From JBPEWY01 sp965224095 (GTDB lineage Bacteria > Bacteroidota > Bacteroidia > Flavobacteriales > Flavobacteriaceae): a DNA stretch of 64,000 nucleotides. The stretch covers positions 2,914,001 through 2,978,000 of the forward strand of contig OZ245039.1 in assembly GCA_965224095.1 (NCBI GenBank), in the 5' to 3' direction. A model generated the notes under the pieces. It was not told where the DNA came from. It was given only the letters and a program-made list of their open reading frames with translations, and ran no database searches. The number at the start of each line of letters is the position of its first letter. Position 1 is the stretch's first letter. Positions 61,313 through 64,000 of this stretch are shown in pieces. Made by a program: the position numbers and the translations under genes.

Positions 61313-61523
61313 TGCATTTGAATTGAATGCATATGGAGTTAATTTTACGCAGAAGGATTTAAGGCAGGCTAGAGATTTTATAAAACAATGGATCAAACAA
61401 CAGAGACAGAAAAAAGAAGAAAACCAGAGGAAAGGAAATGCATTAAACGATTTATTGGATGACTTCGATTCACTGGAAGAAGGTAAATATACTTGGGACG
61501 GAAACAACTGGATAAGAGAATAG
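61305..61523 (+). pseudogene. C-terminal remnant of another toxin tip (cassette 4)
   Basis: A 72-residue frame (ATG 61305) reads GNAFELNAYGVNFTQKDLRQARDFIKQWIKQQRQKKEENQRKGNALNDLLDDFDSLEEGKYTWDGNNWIRE. It has no signal or Rhs core and looks like the last part of a larger tip, with a charged helix. The family is not recognised. It is followed after 20 nt by a lipoprotein gene, matching the toxin-immunity order. It could also be a complete small protein, but the overlap with the preceding gene and the GN-type beginning at a recurrent joint favour a fragment. Confidence 0.5.
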
Positions 61524-61543
61524 AAAATACAGATATTTGAATT

Positions 61544-62023
61544 ATGAAAAACGGATTTTTATTTTGTTCTATATTATTGACTTTAGTGACTTCCTGCAAG
61601 CAGGAAAAACTCCCTAATTATAATACCGAAAACAATAAGACTGAAATTTCTAAAAAGATCACTCAACAACAAAAATTAGAATTACTGTTGCAAAGTATCT
61701 TAAATATTAAAAGTCTTAATAAATCGATCAAACTTGTTAATGATAAAACAGATTTGGAATTATATTTGGTAAAACATGATTCATTTGGAATTACCCCAGA
61801 TTTAAGCCTCGAAAAGTACGGAAGAAGAATTAAATTCATTGATTACGAAGAAGCAAAAAGAGATAGTATTTTAAATGTTATTTATTTTGAGGATTTTGAT
61901 CTTAAAGGAGATACGGCCAAAGTTAAATATTTTCATATAATCAGGGGGTTGGGTGGTAAGGCCACATTAATGTATAGCAATAATAAGTGGCAAAAGTTAA
62001 CAAGTGAGTTTTGGTACAATTAG
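61544..62023 (+). CDS. lipoprotein, candidate immunity protein (paralogue A)
   Basis: The 159-residue protein has a lipoprotein signal (FLFCSILLTLVTSCKQ). The mature part includes KLELLLQSILNIKSLNKSIKLVNDKTDLELYLVKHDSFGITPDLSLEKYGRRIKFID and ends YSNNKWQKLTSEFWYN. The next gene encodes a clear paralogue with the same order of conserved blocks. It lies 20 nt after a toxin-tip remnant. No biochemical function is suggested by sequence; the context suggests immunity. Confidence 0.65.
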   Translation: MKNGFLFCSILLTLVTSCKQEKLPNYNTENNKTEISKKITQQQKLELLLQSILNIKSLNKSIKLVNDKTDLELYLVKHDSFGITPDLSLEKYGRRIKFIDYEEAKRDSILNVIYFEDFDLKGDTAKVKYFHIIRGLGGKATLMYSNNKWQKLTSEFWYN

Positions 62024-62066
62024 TAAATTAATTATTTTAAACAAGCTTAATACGGATTATTAAGCC

Positions 62067-62525
62067 ATGAAAAATAGATTTTTGTTTTGCTTTATACTAT
62101 TGGCTTTAGCGTTTTCCTGTAAACAGGAGAAACAGAACATTAAAGAAGAAGTTCAGATGGTTCCGAAAGAGGATAAACTAGAACAGTTAATACAGGAAGT
62201 ATTATATGCAGAAAAATTGGAACCGTATTTACAGCTCATCCATCAGGATACTACACTAAGACTATATATGGTTAGCGATAAATCTTTGGGCATCACAGAT
62301 GAATTAACTTTGAAAAAGTTTGAAAAATCAGTTAAAATTGTTGATTTAAAAACAATTAACAGAGATAGTATACCTTCCTATATTCGGTTTGAAAAGCTTC
62401 AGATAAATGACAATAAAGCGTTAGCGAGGTTATATTATGAAATAAAGGGATTGGGTTTTGAAGGAAAATATGATTATCGTGATAATCATTGGATACAAAC
62501 CCATAGTGAAATTTGGCAAAATTAA
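62067..62525 (+). CDS. lipoprotein, candidate immunity protein (paralogue B)
   Basis: The 152-residue paralogue of the preceding lipoprotein shares MKNxFLFCxILLxL..SCKQEK, then LYMVSDKSLGITDELTLKKFEKSVKIVDLKTINRDSI and the ending DNHWIQTHSEIWQN against SNNKWQKLTSEFWYN. The pair is a tandem duplication that has diverged strongly, as expected for immunity genes adapting to different toxin variants. No toxin tip is left between the two. Confidence 0.65.
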   Translation: MKNRFLFCFILLALAFSCKQEKQNIKEEVQMVPKEDKLEQLIQEVLYAEKLEPYLQLIHQDTTLRLYMVSDKSLGITDELTLKKFEKSVKIVDLKTINRDSIPSYIRFEKLQINDNKALARLYYEIKGLGFEGKYDYRDNHWIQTHSEIWQN

Positions 62526-62610
62526 TTCTATTCAATGGTAACGTTTCAAACTAGTAGATAAATAGTAGGAAAAGTTAAGATCATATAAAATACTTGGCTT
62601 TAAAAATAAT

Positions 62611-63072
62611 ATGCTTAAGAATCTATTTATATATTCAATTTCTCTGGTTTTAATTTTAACGGTTTCCTGTAAGGAGAAATCAAAAAGTGATAGCCTAAAG
62701 AAAGAGAAACTCGAAAAAGAGGAAATCGTTGAAAAGGATAATTATAAGATAGTACTTAATGATTCCGCTTGTGTGAAAAGTGATCGTGATATTTTGGTTG
62801 TATTTTTTGAGTCGGATTTTAATGATGATTTAATAGAATTGGTGTTTAATGATTCTATTATTACAGAAAAAATAAAAACAGATGAAACTTTAGGAGTATC
62901 AAAAAGAATCTCTTTAGGAAGTAATGAGAATATTAAGAAGTTTTACTTTAAAATTAATGGAGGAGATCCCGTTTATCTTGAACATATAGAATGTAATTTT
63001 GTTTTTGTAAATTATAACAAAAATGATGTTGTAACCGTCGATTTTAGTAATAAGTTTATTCCATATAATTGA
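62611..63072 (+). CDS. lipoprotein of unknown function, possible orphan immunity protein
   Basis: The 153-residue protein has a lipoprotein signal (LFIYSISLVLILTVSCKE), a charged Lys/Glu linker (KSKSDSLKKEKLEKEEIVEK) and a beta-rich domain (DNYKIVLNDSACVKSDRDILVVFFESDFNDDLIELVFNDSIITEKIKTDETLGVSKRISLGS). Composition is very AT-rich. It differs from the two paralogues before it. Its TGA stop overlaps the first codon of the Rhs fragment that follows, so it may be the immunity gene of a lost cassette. Confidence 0.6.
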   Translation: MLKNLFIYSISLVLILTVSCKEKSKSDSLKKEKLEKEEIVEKDNYKIVLNDSACVKSDRDILVVFFESDFNDDLIELVFNDSIITEKIKTDETLGVSKRISLGSNENIKKFYFKINGGDPVYLEHIECNFVFVNYNKNDVVTVDFSNKFIPYN

Positions 63073-64000
63073 CAACCAATCACGACCTTTTCAGTTTTGG
63101 TATTCAATACAACAACCCTCAAAATGGGGCTACTGCCTTGTTTGATGGTAACATTAGTGAAACACACTGGAAGACGGCTAACGATAACATCGAGCGGTGG
63201 TACTCGTATGGCTATGATGCGCTGAATCGAATCAAAACAGCTATCGATAACTCTTTAGATAACCGCTATAGTATAAGTAATATCACGTACGATAAAAATG
63301 GCAATCTCCTTTCTCTTTCAAGAAATGGACATCTGGATACCAATGCATCGACCTTCGGAGCCATGGATGTGTTGAGTTACAGCTATGACATGGGTAATAA
63401 ACTCCTTCGTGTAGGCGATACAGCAAATGTCACCTATGGTTTTAAAGAGGGTATGAATACAGGGGATGACTATGCCTATGATGAGAATGGGAATATGACC
63501 ATGGATCTGAACAAAGACATCCAGGCTTCCGGGGTGAGTTATAATCATCCTAATTTACCGGTTCGGGTAACCACCTTAGAGGGAAATATTCAGTATATTT
63601 ACGATGCTTCAGGAACCAAACTAAAGAAAGTGATTACTGAAGGAAGTTCTGTGACAACAACAGAGTATACAGGGAATTATATTTATGAAGAAGGAGTTTT
63701 AAAGTTCTTTAATTTTTTGGAAGGCTATGTGGAGCCGGATGGAAATGGTGGATATCGTTATGTATATCAATATAAGGATCATTTGGGGAATGTTCGTTTA
63801 TCGTATACGGATTATGATAAGGATGGGAAGATTGATCTTTTTACAAACAATGTGGATATTGATGGCGATGGAGATAATCAGCATGAGATTGTAGAGGAAC
63901 ATAATTATTATCCCTTTGGGCTTGAACATAAAGGATACAATAATTTAATCAATGGCTCGGAGAATAAATATATGACTTTCAATGGTAAGGAGCTTGACGA
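63069..64000 (+). pseudogene. Rhs/YD-repeat core fragment, N-terminus missing, runs off the right edge
   Basis: The frame is open from 63069 (TTG) to the window end without a stop. It starts inside an Rhs protein: HDLFSFGIQYNNPQNGATALFDGNISETHWK, then YD-type repeats (WYSYGYDALNRI; ISNITYDKNGNLLSLSRNG; YDENGNMTMDLNK; QYIYDASGTKLKKV) and the Rhs core DHLGNVRLSYTDYDKDGKID, YYPFGLEHKGYN and MTFNGKELD. It keeps the region deleted in cassette 1 and matches cassettes 1 and 3 at both ends. No signal peptide or normal start is present. Its toxin tip lies beyond 64000. Confidence 0.8.

Overview
The window comes from a member of the Bacteroidota, most likely a Flavobacteriaceae-type aerobic gliding bacterium. 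The evidence is: repeated promoters with the phylum-specific -7 box TAnnTTTG; a complete alternative complex III (act) operon joined to an aa3 oxidase; the type IX secretion/gliding protein SprA; TonB paralogues; SPOR, DUF2807 and DUF2723 proteins; and few recognisable Shine-Dalgarno sites. All functions below are read from sequence and family knowledge; no search was run.

Layout. 1-1571: start of a DUF2723 membrane protein (cut by the window edge), tRNA-Gln(UUG) and a double-domain universal stress protein. 1655-6589: rimP-nusA-infB with a terminator-like hairpin just before rimP, then a SPOR protein facing it. 6715-18467: actABCDEF-coxBA, the quinol-to-oxygen respiratory chain without a bc1 complex. 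18581-24496: a DUF2807 protein, ruvB, queG, maeB and ruvA. 24502-34191: sprA, gcvH, a VanZ-like protein and two TonB-like proteins. 34255-40357: a secreted metallo-beta-lactamase-fold protein, then ctaB, two oxidase subunit III genes, subunit IV, two SCO-type proteins, DUF420 and a small CxxC protein, which look like the second half of the oxidase supply and assembly set. 40507-46993: an ABC efflux system of MacAB-TolC type and tsaB.

47017-55271 holds a possible signalling module. A membrane class III nucleotidyl cyclase with TPRs diverges from a sigma54 enhancer-binding regulator that carries a cyclic-nucleotide-binding domain and a PAS domain. The next gene, an OsmC-family protein, has a near-consensus -24/-12 sigma54 promoter with three ACGR-N4-TCGT dyads 60-110 bp upstream. 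A pyruvate:ferredoxin oxidoreductase follows. A cyclase, a cyclic-nucleotide-sensing sigma54 activator and a target promoter side by side make a testable circuit.

56204-64000 is an AT-rich accessory island of Rhs/YD-repeat polymorphic-toxin debris: C-terminal Rhs fragments with different toxin tips, each followed by a small membrane protein or lipoprotein that is a likely immunity protein. Two copies of a ~235-bp element (terminator plus promoter, with CGAGATCTC boundaries exactly 100 bp apart) separate cassettes. One tip is an intact M23-type peptidase, one is unrecognised and paired with a multi-membrane-span protein, and two are truncated. One Rhs core shows an in-frame deletion at a TGGAAG microhomology. 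The last Rhs fragment runs off the right edge.
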